A program made the translations under genes and the position numbers. Under the pieces are notes generated by a model, which saw nothing but the letters and a program-made list of their open reading frames with translations, had not been told where the DNA came from and ran no database searches. Below, piece after piece: positions 33,481 to 45,430 of a stretch of DNA of 64,000 bases. The stretch covers positions 3,877,967 through 3,941,966 of the forward strand of contig JAJHZJ010000335.1 in assembly GCA_023548195.1 (NCBI GenBank), read 5' to 3'. This DNA comes from Bettongia penicillata ogilbyi (lineage: Eukaryota > Chordata > Mammalia > Diprotodontia > Potoroidae). How positions within the stretch are numbered: the stretch's first letter is position 1; each line of letters opens with the position of its first letter.

Positions 33481-33850
33481 TGACTGCCTTTGTTGGACTT
33501 AACTATTCTGATCTCTGCAGTGATGATCTAAGACAATTCCAAAAGATTTATGATGGAAAATGCTAGAAATCTCCACAGAAATAAATGTGGTGTCCGAATA
33601 AAGATAGAAGTGTGCCATTTTCACTTTTTGGGGTTATTTTATTTTCTTATGGTTTTTCCTTTTTACTCTGATTCTTCTTTCACATCATGACTAATGGAAA
33701 AATATGTTTAATTTTATTGTATATCTACAGCCACTATAAGATTGTATGGTATTTGGGAATAGGGGAGGAGAGGAAAAGAGAAAAATTGTCGACTCAAAAT
33801 CTTCTAAAAGTGAATGTTAAAAGCTAAAAATAAATAAATAAATTTAAAAT

Positions 33851-35903
33851 AACATTTTCAAAAAAATACCTTCTCATTTTTCTTAAAATATATCTTTAGT
33901 TGACTGAACAAACCATGTTTCACACTTCAGTACAATGACTCTGGAAGAGCTAATCATGTATCCTAGGTATGGTCGTTTACCTATTCAACTGAGATGTAAC
34001 TCCAGAAACTTTGGTATTAGGATAGATCTTGGGCAGATGCATTAAGTGGAATGAAGTGCAAGGTGCAAATAAGATTAGAATCTTGTGAGAGGAACAACAG
34101 GAAATCTCATTTTAACTTTTAAATGCAGTCATTTTCCCTGGAATTGGCCTGGAGGGGAAATTAAGACTACTGAGATGACATTTTAACTGTCACTTTCCTG
34201 ACCATGAATGCGTTTTAAAGGGTGAATTTTTGTATTTAAAAATAACACTTTTAAATGTATTTTCTGACTTTGGTAAGCTTTTAAAGATTTATAATATAAT
34301 GAAAAACTATTTTTTATAAAATGAAAGTTTTTTCAAAATTTATTGACTGTCTTGGGGAAATAGTGAATCCCATAATATTATCTAAATAAACATATACAAA
34401 ATAATATATTGTATATTGTAAACATATATATAAGATATTGTAGGTATTTTAAATATTATTTTGTATTAAATAGTTATAAAGGGATAAAACTTCTGAGAGG
34501 GTGTGGGGCTTTGTTACCAGTGTCTCACAACAAGCAGATTTGTACAGAAAGGTTCCATTAAGTTTCATGTATATTTAATGGCATAATTTCAGAAACAAAA
34601 GAAAAGACAATGTTTAAGAAATAAGGATATCCAATAAAGCACTCAATGCATAAACTATCAATGAACACAACTAAAAGATTTAAAAATATCTGCTCATAAA
34701 AGAATATATGTCCAAGAATCATCTAAGTCTAAGACCTGTGTTAGTCGTTGAGATGTCCAAAGTTCCATAATTCCTTTGATGTGTTGACTTCTGCTTTTGG
34801 GCACCCACTTATCCACTGGCCATGGAATGACATCCCTTTCACCTTTCAGGAAGGGAAAATACATCCATAAATAAGACCCTGGTGCCACAAAAATTAGTAG
34901 TCAAACAAAAGTAAAGAGTATATTAATTTTTGTTTGGGGGCAAAGGTTTATGAATAATGATATATATGAAGAAATAAAAAACATCAATAAAATATTTTAT
35001 GCACAAAAGTGAACACAAAAAAATTCAAAAATAAAGCAACCATGGTATTATCTTGTTCAATTATGTCTATACGCGTTTAGCTTCTATTATGAAATTTTTA
35101 AATACATACATTAAAGAAAAATTCTACATAATGGAAGTCCACATTTTCTGACACAGTGTTCTTTCTTTTACTTTTTATATTGAAATATAGGTTTCTTGAT
35201 AATTATAAAGATCACAATAAAAAAGAATTTTTAAAGACTGACGAAAGAAGACCAGACATCAGGAAAAGATTAGCAAAGCACATAATCTGGGGAGAAGATG
35301 GGGACTTTCTATTGTCCCTGGAATTCCCTTCTTTCCTCTAAAAATAAGAAGAGCCCAGAAGAGGCCCTTTTCTACAACACTGCATGAAATTGATAGAGTG
35401 ATGGGTGAAGGGAAGTTGGTACTGCAGTACTATGAAGGGAGAATGAGATTCTGATTCTTCCAGTCTTCCATTTAGGACTTTATATACATATATGAATCAA
35501 TAGAATTTTTGTCTTTGTGTCCTAGCATCCAGGATTATGACTGGCACAGAGTAGACTTGCCACAATTATTTGTTTGTTGAATGATTGAGAGAGCATTTAG
35601 AAATGGGAAATGGGAAAGACCATCTTGCCCAACATCACTATTCTACAGGTGAAAAAACCCAAACCCATACAAGTTACATGGATGATCTATGATCATCCAA
35701 GTAATCCTGGTTTTTGTCAGGACTAGAAAGAAGTTCCAGTTCAAACACAAGGCTCTGTTACAATATCCAATTTCACACATGCTGCTTATGAAAAACCAAA
35801 TAAATTACGAAAGTGTGTTTCTGCTTCTTCTGCAGCCATTCCAGAATGAAATTCAAAATAACTATTATCTTCAAAGTCACAATTGATTTTTACATACACA
35901 ATT
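33851..35903. other. Unit 3 3' flank of the receptor gene
   Basis: Framework sequence matching units 2 and 4. MIR-like fragment at about 35585-35715. No gene seen. Confidence 0.7.
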
Positions 35904-36845
35904 TCATTCCCTGCTCAAGTTCACTTGCTTTCTCCAGAGCCTCTTCATGGCATTCTTCACAGCATTCTTCACTTCTGCATTTCTCAAGGTATAAATGATG
36001 GGGTTCAACATTGGAGTAACCACCGTATAAAAAACAGCTACAAGTTTGTCGTCAGTGAAGGTGGAAGAGGGCCTCAAGTACAGAAAGGTGGCAGGACCAA
36101 AGAATAAGAGGACAACAGTGATGTGGGAGGCACAAGTGGAGAGGGCCTTGCGTCTCCCCTCTGCGGACTGGTTTCTCAAGTGAACCAAGATGACAACATA
36201 AGAAGAAATCAAGAACAGAAAGGAAATCACAGAGAATAAACCACTATCAGCAAACACAATAATTCCTGCCACAAAAGTATCAGTACAGGCAAGCTTGAAC
36301 AAGGGATAGAGGTCACAGAAATAATGGTCAATCACATTGGGACCACAGAAGGGCAATTGGACAGTGATGAGAAACTGAATCATAGAGTGCAACATGCCCC
36401 CTAGCCAGGAGCTAAACACCAGCACATGACACACGGGACGGCTCATGATGGTCATGTAGTGCAGGGGTTTGCAGATGGCCACATATCGGTCATAGGCCAT
36501 GACTGTGAGCAGGAGGATCTCAGCAACTCCAAAGAAATGGAAGAAAAACAGCTGGGTAATGCAGCCATCGAAAGAAATGGTTTTATTCTCAGCCAATAAG
36601 CCAGAAAGGAATTTAGGAACAACAGCAGAGGAGTAACAGATCTCAACAAAGGACAAGTGGCTAAGGAAGAAGTACATGGGGGACCTCAGGCTCTTGCTGG
36701 TGTTGACGGTTAAGATGATGAGGCCATTGCCAAACATTGTGGCCAGATACACAGGAAGAAACACCACAAAAGAAACGTTCTGTGCTTCTTTGTCCTGGAA
36801 GAGCCCCATGAAAATTAACTGTGTCACATTGTTTTTAACAGCCAT
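35904..36845 (-). CDS. OR4B1-like: Olfactory receptor, OR4B1-like, copy 3 (intact, 313 aa)
   Basis: Intact odorant GPCR from the ATG at 36845 (MAVKNNVTQLIFMGLF) to the stop at 35904. All family motifs are present: NVT sequon at the N terminus, GN in TM1, [40 protein letters not shown]. It is four residues longer than its paralogs because VKNA is tandemly repeated in the cytoplasmic tail ([14 protein letters not shown]), caused by a 12-base duplication at 35951-35974. The N-terminal third resembles copy 2, while the TM2-TM3 region and tail (SAVVPKFLSGLL, FDGC; RKQVNLSRE) resemble copy 4. The upstream TTG-based extension to 36854 was not used. The splice acceptor is 43 nt upstream. Likely functional; ligand unknown. 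Confidence 0.93.
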   Translation of the reverse strand: MAVKNNVTQLIFMGLFQDKEAQNVSFVVFLPVYLATMFGNGLIILTVNTSKSLRSPMYFFLSHLSFVEICYSSAVVPKFLSGLLAENKTISFDGCITQLFFFHFFGVAEILLLTVMAYDRYVAICKPLHYMTIMSRPVCHVLVFSSWLGGMLHSMIQFLITVQLPFCGPNVIDHYFCDLYPLFKLACTDTFVAGIIVFADSGLFSVISFLFLISSYVVILVHLRNQSAEGRRKALSTCASHITVVLLFFGPATFLYLRPSSTFTDDKLVAVFYTVVTPMLNPIIYTLRNAEVKNAVKNAMKRLWRKQVNLSRE

Positions 36846-36905
36846 GGAATCCAATCATGTCATATGAACTCTAACGAAGCTCAATTGCCTGAAATAAGAC
36901 AAAAA
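36846..36905 (-). other. 5'UTR segment and 3' splice site of receptor 3
   Basis: Minus strand TTTTTTGTCTTATTTCAG with exon start at 36888, 43 nt before the ATG. Upstream ATGs as in copies 1 and 4 (ATGACATGATT). Confidence 0.7.
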
Positions 36906-36984
36906 AGATAAGACAATTGCAACTATTAGGATGGTTTCCTGCAAAAAGAAGAACAAATGAGTGGATGCATAAATAGACGCATGG

Positions 36985-37053
36985 GTGGATGGATGGATGG
37001 ATGGATGGATGGATGGATGGATGGATGGATGGATGGATGGAAAGATGGATGGA
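36985..37053. repeat. (ATGG)n microsatellite upstream of receptor 3
   Basis: About 14 units with one interruption near 37041. It starts about 96 nt upstream of the splice acceptor. Confidence 0.95.
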
Positions 37054-37865
37054 TTTTCGGATGAGTCAAAAGATACTTACTGAGCGCTTGCTATGTACAA
37101 AACTCTGTAGTAGGTTTAATATTGGAATAGACTAGCAAAACAGTCCTGGTCTCAAGGAACTTACATTCTAATAAGGGAAGATAACATAGCACAAGTTTTA
37201 AATACTTGATATGACTCCAAAAATGAAAAAGTTGTAATCCCATAAAAACTTTTATTAATATCAAGAAATATTTCTTAAAACAAAAAAGCAAGCACTTTAT
37301 ATATTTAAAAACACAGAGGTGAGGATGAAAAAAATAGAGTACTGAGAATAAAATGACATCATTAAAAACAATAATAGTTACTATTACAATGGACTTTATT
37401 TAGAACTTCAAGTTTTGCAAAACATATTGCATGTATTATCTTGTTTGTTCCTCAAAACAAACTTGAGTTACTACAAGTAATTCGTTATGAATTACTACAG
37501 GTATTAATATCTATTTTATTTCTCAGTTAATCAACAAACATTTCTAAAGTGCCTTCTGTTTGCCAAGAGCAATAGGGATATGAATCCAAAATTTGAGATC
37601 TATGAGAAAAATGGAAATTTAGAGAAGCCACACAGCTGGTGAGTTCTGAAGGTTGACTTTGAACTCAAGCATCTCCTGACTGAACAAATATATGGACACT
37701 CAATGACAGGGCAACTAAAATTGAAAAATTACCTGACCTGTAAAAACATTGAGTGAGAAAATGACCGTTAGTGTGATGCTTCAATAATCTACTAAAGAAA
37801 GTTGATATGCCCAACAGAAGGATAAATGAGAGATTAGGGACTTGAATAGAATATTAACAAGATTT
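37054..37865. repeat. Unit 3 upstream flank with SINE-derived fragments
   Basis: MON1/MAR1-like piece at about 37060-37185 and MIR-related pieces at about 37385-37690, the same order as units 1 and 2. No gene seen. Confidence 0.55.
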
Positions 37866-38280
37866 GTTGGTGTTCAGTCATTTCAGTCATATCTCACTCT
37901 TCGTGACCCTATTTGGGATTTTCCCCCCGAAGACACTGGAGTGGTTTGCCATTTCCTTCTCCAGGTCATTTTACACATGAGGAAACTGAGGCAAGGTAAA
38001 ATAATTCATTCAGGGTCACATGGGGTCTGAGATCAGATTTAAATTCCAGTCTTCCTAATACCAGGCTTGGTGCGGCACCACAGAATCATGGAATCATGAA
38101 TCCAGTGCTGGAAGAGACCACAGAGATCATCCAGTACAACTTTCTCATTTTGCTCTTGAGGAAAATAAGACCCAAGGAGACTGTCGTAAGTGACTTATCT
38201 AATGTCACACAGGTGGTAAGCATCACAGATAGGGTTCAAACTGACTTTCTCTGATTGTACAGACAGTTCTTCCTTGTGCA
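37866..38280 (+). mobile_element. tRNA-type SINE followed by MIR-like SINE, unit 3
   Basis: tRNA-type SINE at 37866-38080 and MIR-like copy at 38083-38280, paralogous to 5570-5985. Confidence 0.7.
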
Positions 38281-38650
38281 CAATACAGGGAATCAGGGAA
38301 TTTAGTTTCTACTCAAAAAACATAGAAAACATTTGCCAAAATTGATCACACTTTAGGTCACATAAAGAATTTATAAAAAGGAAAATGTGAAATGTAATTA
38401 CTATTAACATAATTTTAATTCCTTTAAAGTAACTAAAATGTGAATTGTGATCAGAAAGCAGAAGCCTATGTGGAGAATATTGAGAACGCATTGATTTATT
38501 TCTAATTACTTTTCTAATACTAAGCTATCCCCAAAATTCTGGTGTATATTCCACTTGACCATAAAGAACAGTTTGTTGATGTGCTCGTATTTATTTCCTA
38601 ATATTTTATGTGACTTTTTTGTTGATCCCATAATTGTCAGTCTGTCAGTC

Positions 38651-38652
<2 letters not shown>

Positions 38653-38711
<59 letters not shown>
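38653..38711. repeat. (CT)n microsatellite, unit 3
   Basis: About 29 clean CT units, at the same framework position as in the other units. Confidence 0.95.
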
Positions 38712-38714
<3 letters not shown>

Positions 38715-41197
38715 CTTTTTCTGATTTGTGGATTAAAGTTACAGGGATTTACGAGTCAGTCCTACTGAGCATTTAAAAAACAAAAGCTCTTCAAACCTAG
38801 AGAAGGAAGCTGACATTATTAAATGAAGTAGGGGTGTGCTAGCAAATACCTAATTGATTCCCAAAAATGTCTCATGTACTTTCAAGCTTAATCTGTACTT
38901 CTAATTTTTCTCAATCATTTTCTTAAGCCTAAATAATCAACAAAGCAATAAATCAAATTTTGTAACATTTTGTGGTGTTCATCGATTTCTGAAGTGGAAA
39001 TGCTCACACTGAAAATGTAATAATTACCTCTTCAGAGAGTAGGTGCTAGCCCCAACACCCACCTACGTGAGAGTAAAAACCTTTATAGAAAGTAAAGGAA
39101 GAACTGGATAATTTTACAATTTGATAGTTGGAATTGACATGAGAATATTGATTGCTAGAACATAGAAAAAAATGAGAATACGTAATATCACAGTTGTGAG
39201 TGTCCTTAGAACACTGGAAATAGAATAACTGATTTGAGTCAGTCAGTCAGTAAACACACATTTATTAAAATTTAATATGTACCAGACATTGAGTTAAGTT
39301 CTAGAGATATAAAGGAAGGCCCAAATAAAAAGTACTCATTTGCAAAGAGCTCACAATTTAACAATGGAAATGATGTGAAAAGTTATGTATAAATAAACTA
39401 TGTGTAGAATTGATCAGGGAAAAATGAATAGAGGAAACACACTAAGTAGGGGATTGGAAAGGCTTCTTATGAAAGGTGAGATTTTTATCTGGGATTTAAG
39501 GAAGTCAAGAAATGGAAATAAGGAAGAAGAGAATGCCACGGATGGGAAACATTGTGTAAAAATGCACACAGTTAAGAAATAGTGTGTCTTCTTTGAGGAA
39601 TAGCAAGAAAGCCCAGGTGATTGTATCAGTGGGGATGAGGAAGGGAATGACATGTAGGAAGGACTGAGACCTTGAAAAGACAAGTAAGCGATAATATATT
39701 TGATCCCGAATTTAAGAAGGACCTGTGGGCAAATATTTAGTCAGAGGTGGAGGGTGATATGATCAGATCGTCACTTTAGGAAGATTCATTTGATAGCTAA
39801 GCAAAGGATGGACTGGAGTGGAGAGATACTTGATGCAGGACAACCAATAAAAATGAGACACAATAGTGTAGCTATGGTGTAATAAGGGCCTGCACCAGGA
39901 AGGTGATTATGTCAGAGGAGAAAAAGGAGACCATAAAGAGAGAAATCATAAAAGTAGAAGCAAAAGGACCGAAATGATTGGATATGGGTGGTGAGACAAA
40001 AGGAGAAGGATGACACCTAGATTATAAACTGAGTAATGAGAGGATGGTTATGCCTTCAGGAGAAATAAGAAACTGAAGAAGAGAGAAGAATTTGAGTAGG
40101 AAGATAAGGAGCTCTTCTAAGCACATGTTGAATTTCATGTGTCTATTGGACATTCAATGTGAGATATCCAAGAGGAAGTAGAAGATACAAAAGGGGGTGT
40201 CAGAAGAGATGCCAGGGCTGAATATATAGGTATGGGAATCATACACATACAGATTGAATGAATCCATTAGATATGATGAGATCATTAAATGAAATAGTAT
40301 AGAGAAAGATGGGAGAAGGATGCTGGACAAAGCCTTGGTAAAAGCCTACAGTTAATGGTCATGACCTAGATGAAAGGAAGAATGAGAAATGGACCTTAAA
40401 ATACTAAGCATAAAATTCAGTGGTAGAGTGCACTCCTAACATAAAAATTCAATGTCATAGTTTAAAAGGACCGTGAGATCATCTAGTTCAACTTTTTCAT
40501 TAGACAAAAGAGAATAAATAAGATATAGAAGAAGAGACTTGTTCAAGTCCACCCAACCATGTGGCATCAACAATCATGCAAGAACCTGTCTCTCCAATCA
40601 GACCTCTTTCCACTAAACAGTCCTATCTTCCTCATGGCCTCAACTTTGTTACTGTTATTGTTGGATCAAAGTTTGTAACTTTCCTTCAACCACAACAAAT
40701 ATCAAGATAGTCCATGATCTCTGAAAACAAGAAATGTGTGTCCTCCTGGCAAGGAATCATCCAGAGCCCTATTAAAGATTACATGGACCATCCTTTTATC
40801 CCTTCCCCTAGAAAGAGGAAAGAAATTCAAAAGGCAACAAAGCCACAGCTACTCACATTGGGTGACATCAGAGACTCACCTGCATGATTTCAATTCTGAA
40901 ATGCTCTAACCTATAAAATGCAGTAACCCAACAGCTGAGATCAGGTGATCAATTTCTCATGGGTCTTCTGTGGCTCCTTTGGGAGAGAACTTTGCCAAAG
41001 AAATAATGACTTGGGGAAAAGTTGAATGCCTCCTTCAGCTATTTCTTTAGTGGCCTGAGTCTTCAACCATTTCTAGCATAACACTGGTAGGTGTCTCTGT
41101 GGAGGGTGGAGTGGACTAACCAGCACGAGATCGTTTTCCAGTTCTTCCCCTCTGGTGATGTAATCAGCTACACCATGTTACACTTAGCTTGCTATTT
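38712..41197. other. Unit 3 upstream framework with a large deletion
   Basis: At about 39082 the sequence jumps from the equivalent of 7055 in unit 1 to the equivalent of about 8715, losing 1.6 kb or more compared with units 1, 2 and 4. The SINE piece (39238-39385), unidentified block (39440-40390), MIR-like fragment (40445-40625) and conserved block (40630-41195) follow. No gene seen. Confidence 0.65.
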
Positions 41198-41445
41198 TTA
41201 TTGTTCAGTCATGTCAGTCATGTCTGACTCTTTGCAACCCCATTTGGAATTTTCTTCGCAAAGACAGAGGAGTATTTTGCCATTTCCTTTTCCAGCTCTT
41301 TTTTACAGAAGAGAAACTAAGGAAAAGTTAAGTGACTTGCCCAGGGTCACACAAGTAGTAAGTTCCTGGGACCATACTGGAACTCAGAAGGGTGAGTCCT
41401 TCTGGCTTCAGACCTGGCACTCTTTCATTGACTGCCATACCTTGC
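41198..41445 (+). mobile_element. tRNA-type SINE, second copy of unit 3
   Basis: Contains 'cagtcatgtctgactctttg' and 'gtgacttgcccagggtcaca'. Paralogous to 10795-11037. Confidence 0.75.
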
Positions 41446-42579
41446 TTTTAGGCTACAGGAAATAAAATTGCATTCAGGTCCTCGTGGTCCCTTCCTCTAC
41501 TACAATATGGAATTTATATCAGAAAAACCTTTTTAATATCATATTAACATTATAATTCCTCCCACTTAGGAAAATTTCTAGCAATACTTTCTTCTCAGGC
41601 TTAATTTAATTTTTGTTTATTCACAGATCTTTCCTGATTTCCATATATTTGAATCAAAATCAAGGTTCAGGAAACACTGAGATAGAAGAAGTCAATAAAA
41701 TATATTGCAGTACCAATTACAGAACAAGGAAAGGATGGAGAAATAGTCAATGAAGGCATATGTCATAGAACTTCTATAACTTCTGGGAGCCAATCTGGCA
41801 GAGTAAAAATAACTTGCTCCCACCCTCCCTTACTGACTTCTAAAATAAAAACAGAAAATATCTACCCTGGAATAGTACTGGAACATCAGAGCCAACAGAA
41901 AGAGAGGGTGCAGCAGACATGTAGTCCAGGAACCTTGGGGGATTAACAGGGAAGGTTGTCCTTGCTCCAGTGGAAGGGGAGCAATATAGCACAGGAGGCA
42001 TTCCAGCAAGCCAGTGGCAAGTTGCAACTCAACAAAACAGACTAAGATCCTGTGGGTCAAGGTGGTGGAGTAGGCAAGCACCAACTCGAGGACCCCATCC
42101 ATGCCCCTCAAATGCCTTGGCAAAGACAGGGGAACCAGTAGAGTCCAGCTTGGAAAACCACCACATAAACTGGCTTCTTCCCCCAGAAGCCAAACTTCCT
42201 AGTCCTTCATCACAACTCCAGGATTCACAATTCCAGGTGGTCAGGCATCTACAAGCAGCCAAACATTCCAGTGCATCAAAGCAGCCCAGGTGAACAGGCA
42301 TCTCCCAGGGGCCAGAACACTCACACCCACCCTCAGAGCTTCAGTGTTGATGATCCCAGCTTAGCATCAGGTAAGCTGCCAAACCCCTATAGCCTCCAGT
42401 TGCCAATACCTGAGACCCTAGCACACAAAGCCAAGGACCAGGTCCTTAGGCCCCAGCACAAGAAGCTTGGGTCAGAGCTCCTTGTACTCCAGTAGGAGAC
42501 CTCAACTTGAAAAACCAGGAAATAGGCAAACATGTGAGCAAAAGGAAGATAGAAAGTAATCATAGATTCTCACTATGGG

Positions 42580-44040
42580 GAAAGAGAAGATCAAAACACA
42601 AATTCAGAAGAGGACAACATTGCCAATATACCAATATCCAAAACCTCAAAATGGAATATGAAGTGGTCACAAGTCCAAAAACCGTTTTGGAAGAGCTCAA
42701 GAAGCATTTTAAAAATAAGATGACTACTCATGTATAATCTATGTTGAATTTCTTGCCTGCTCAATGAGGGTGGGTGAAAAGGGAAGAAGGGAGACAATTT
42801 GGAAATCAAAGTTTTAAAAATAAGTGCTAAAAAAGGTTTTTAGATGCAATTGGCAAATAAGATATGCCATCAATGGAAGATAGAAATCAACGTTGCCCTA
42901 AAAGAAAGTAAGCGGGAAGAGTATAAGACCAGGTGTGGAGATAGAAGGGTGGGCAGACTGGGGCAAGGGGTAATCAGAATGTATGCTATCTTGGGTTGGG
43001 AGAGGGAGACATGGAGAGAAAATTTAGAACTCATAATATGGGGAAAATGAATGTTGGGAACTAAAAATAAATAAATAAAATGAAGACCAAAAGAAAGAGA
43101 GCTAAAGAAAAGTCAGATAAGAGAGGTACAAAACAATTGGGGAAAGAATGGAGAAGTATATAAAAGACAGTAAAGAGCTTAGAATAGGAAAGACAAAAAA
43201 TGATTGTAGAAAAAAAAAGTCCTTAAAAAATAAAATTGGCCAAATTGGAGAAAAGTACACTGAAGAAAATAATTCCTTAAAAATTAGAGTTGGCCAAATG
43301 GAAAAGAAAGCAAAAAAACTGAAGGAACAGAACTCCTTAAAAAGTACAATGGACAAAATGGAAAAAGAGGTACAAATTATAATTGAAGAAAACAATTCAT
43401 TAAAAATTTGAATTGGGCAACTGGAAGCTAATGACTCTATGATACAACCAGAATCAGTTAAACCAAATTCTAAGAATGAAAAAAATAAAAACATAAAATG
43501 TCTCATTAGAAAAACAACAGACCAAGAAAACAGACCCAGGAGAGTTAATTTTAAAATTTTTGGTCCACCCGAAAACCATGATGAAAAAAAGAACTTGGAC
43601 ATCTTCCAAGGAAATCTTCCCTGATATCCTTGAACCAGAGCATAAAATAATCATTGAAAGAATTCACCAATCACTTTCTGAAAGAGATCACAAATGGAAA
43701 ATGCGATGGAATACTGTAGCCAAATTCCAAATTTTCCAAGTCACAAAGAAAATACTGCAAGCATTTCAAAAGAAACAATTTAAGTATCATGGAACCACAG
43801 TCAGGATTACACAAGACCTTGCAGCTTCTAGATTTAAGATCAGAGGACTTGGAATATGATATTTCATAACGCAAAGGAATTTGGATTACAGTCAAGGAAC
43901 AACTACCCAACAAAACTGAGCATCATCTTTCAGGGGAGGAAATAGACAGCCAATGAAAAAGGGAACTTCCAAACCTTCCTGATGAAAGGACCAGAATTCA
44001 ACAGATAATTTAATCTTTAAATAAAAGACTCATGAAAGGC
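42580..44040 (+). pseudogene. L1 ORF1 remnant, copy 3
   Basis: Coiled-coil heptads are open at 43148-43411 (IGEKYTEENNSLKIRVGQME). The C-terminal domain is open at 43560-43859 (IIIERIHQSLSERD; KILQAFQKKQFKYHGTTV). Interrupted by the HAL1 fragment and frameshifts. Confidence 0.72.
42722..43110 (+). mobile_element. 5'-truncated HAL1 3' fragment nested in L1 copy 3
   Basis: Same fragment, same breakpoint and same position as 29844-30239, so it inserted once before units 2 and 3 separated. Confidence 0.75.
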
Positions 44041-44644
44041 ATTAAAAGGTAAACAGGAAAGAAAAAAAATCGTATTCAGTAAGGACAAACTGTTTACATC
44101 TCTAAGAGGGAAGAAGATATACAAGTCTTGAAAGCTGTATCGTTACTACGACATTTAAAACGGATATACATAGAGGATGTGAGTATACGTTGACTTTGAT
44201 GTGATGATTAAAAAAATCTAATTAGATAGCCTAAAGGGATTGAATTGGTAGAAGAGGAAAGGAGGAGGCAGAAAAGGATAAATTACATCTAATAAAGAGG
44301 CACAAAGACCTATTACAGTAGAGAGAAAGAAGGGAGTGACATGAAAATTGTTTGAACCTTACTCTCATCAAATTTGGCTCAAAGGGAGAAACATGATCAC
44401 TTAGGCATAAAAATCTCACTTACCTTATGGAAAGTGGGAGATGAAAGAGGAAAGAAAATGGAGGGCAAGGACAGAAAGAAGAGAATATGTAGTACAGGAA
44501 AAGGAGCAGAAAAGAGAAGGGGGTGAGAGAAAGGAGGGAAGATTGAGGCAAGCAGGGTTTGAAATCAAAACTCTAGTGATGAGGGAAAGGGAGAAAAGAA
44601 AGAGAAAATCATAAACGGGGGGAAATAGGATAAAGAGAAACAAA

Positions 44645-45430
44645 TAATTATCATAACTGTGAATGTGAATGGGATGATCTCCCCCACAAAACAGAAACAG
44701 AGAGCAAAGTGGATTAAAAACCATAATCCTACAATATGTTCTTTACAAGAAACACATTTGAAGCAGCGGTATACACACAGAGTAAAAATAAAAGTCTGCA
44801 GCAGAATATATTATGCTTCAGCTAAAAAAAATAAACAGGGGTAGCAATCCTGATCTCAAAGAAACAGCAAGAGTAGATCTAATTAAAACAGATAAGAAAG
44901 GAAACCACATCCTGCTAAAGCAGACCATAGATAATGAAGTAATATTGTTATTAAACATATGTGCACCAAGTGGGTATGCCAACCAAATTCTTATAGGAGA
45001 ACTTAAACAAGTTACAGGAAGAAATAGACAGTTAAACTATATTTGTTAGGGACACTAACGTCCTCCTCTCTAAATGAGATAAATCTAACCATAAAAAAAT
45101 ACAAGAAAAAAGTTAAGGAAATAAATAGAATTTCAGAAAAGTCAGATATGGTCTCCACCTAGAGAAAATTGAATGGGAATAGAAGGGAATATATTTTTTC
45201 TTAATGGTACATGGCACCTACACAAAAATTTGTCTTGTATTAGGGTATAAAGACCTCACAATCCACTGCAGAAAAGCAGAAATATTAAATGCATTATTTT
45301 CAGATCATTATGCAACAAAAATTACATGTAATGTAATTGTAATGTAATGTAGTGAAGGGTCATGGAAAGATAGACTCAAAATCTATTGGATACTAAATAA
45401 TCTAACACTGAAGAATTAGTGGGTCAAACG
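44645..45430 (+). pseudogene. L1 ORF2 endonuclease-domain remnant, copy 3
   Basis: The best-preserved endonuclease start of the array. TVNVNGMISPTKQKQR has the catalytic Asn. The open frame 44659-44844 continues to ICSLQETHLKQRYTHR with the catalytic Glu. The next frame, 44813-45049, reads RVDLIKTDKKGNHILLKQ and ICAPSGYANQILIGEL. Stops and indels follow. Confidence 0.78.

Larger units (their letters stand above)
28903..33850 (+). mobile_element. Old L1 element, array copy 2
   Basis: Same layout as copy 1: 5' end (here 'gggaaccaacatgtcagag', YY1 core mutated), 5'UTR to about 29690, ORF1 remnant split by a HAL1 3' fragment, endonuclease remnant, the same internal ORF2 deletion, C-terminal remnant, and a single 3'UTR and tail ending near 33850. 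It lacks the doubled 3' end of copies 1 and 3. Confidence 0.8.
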
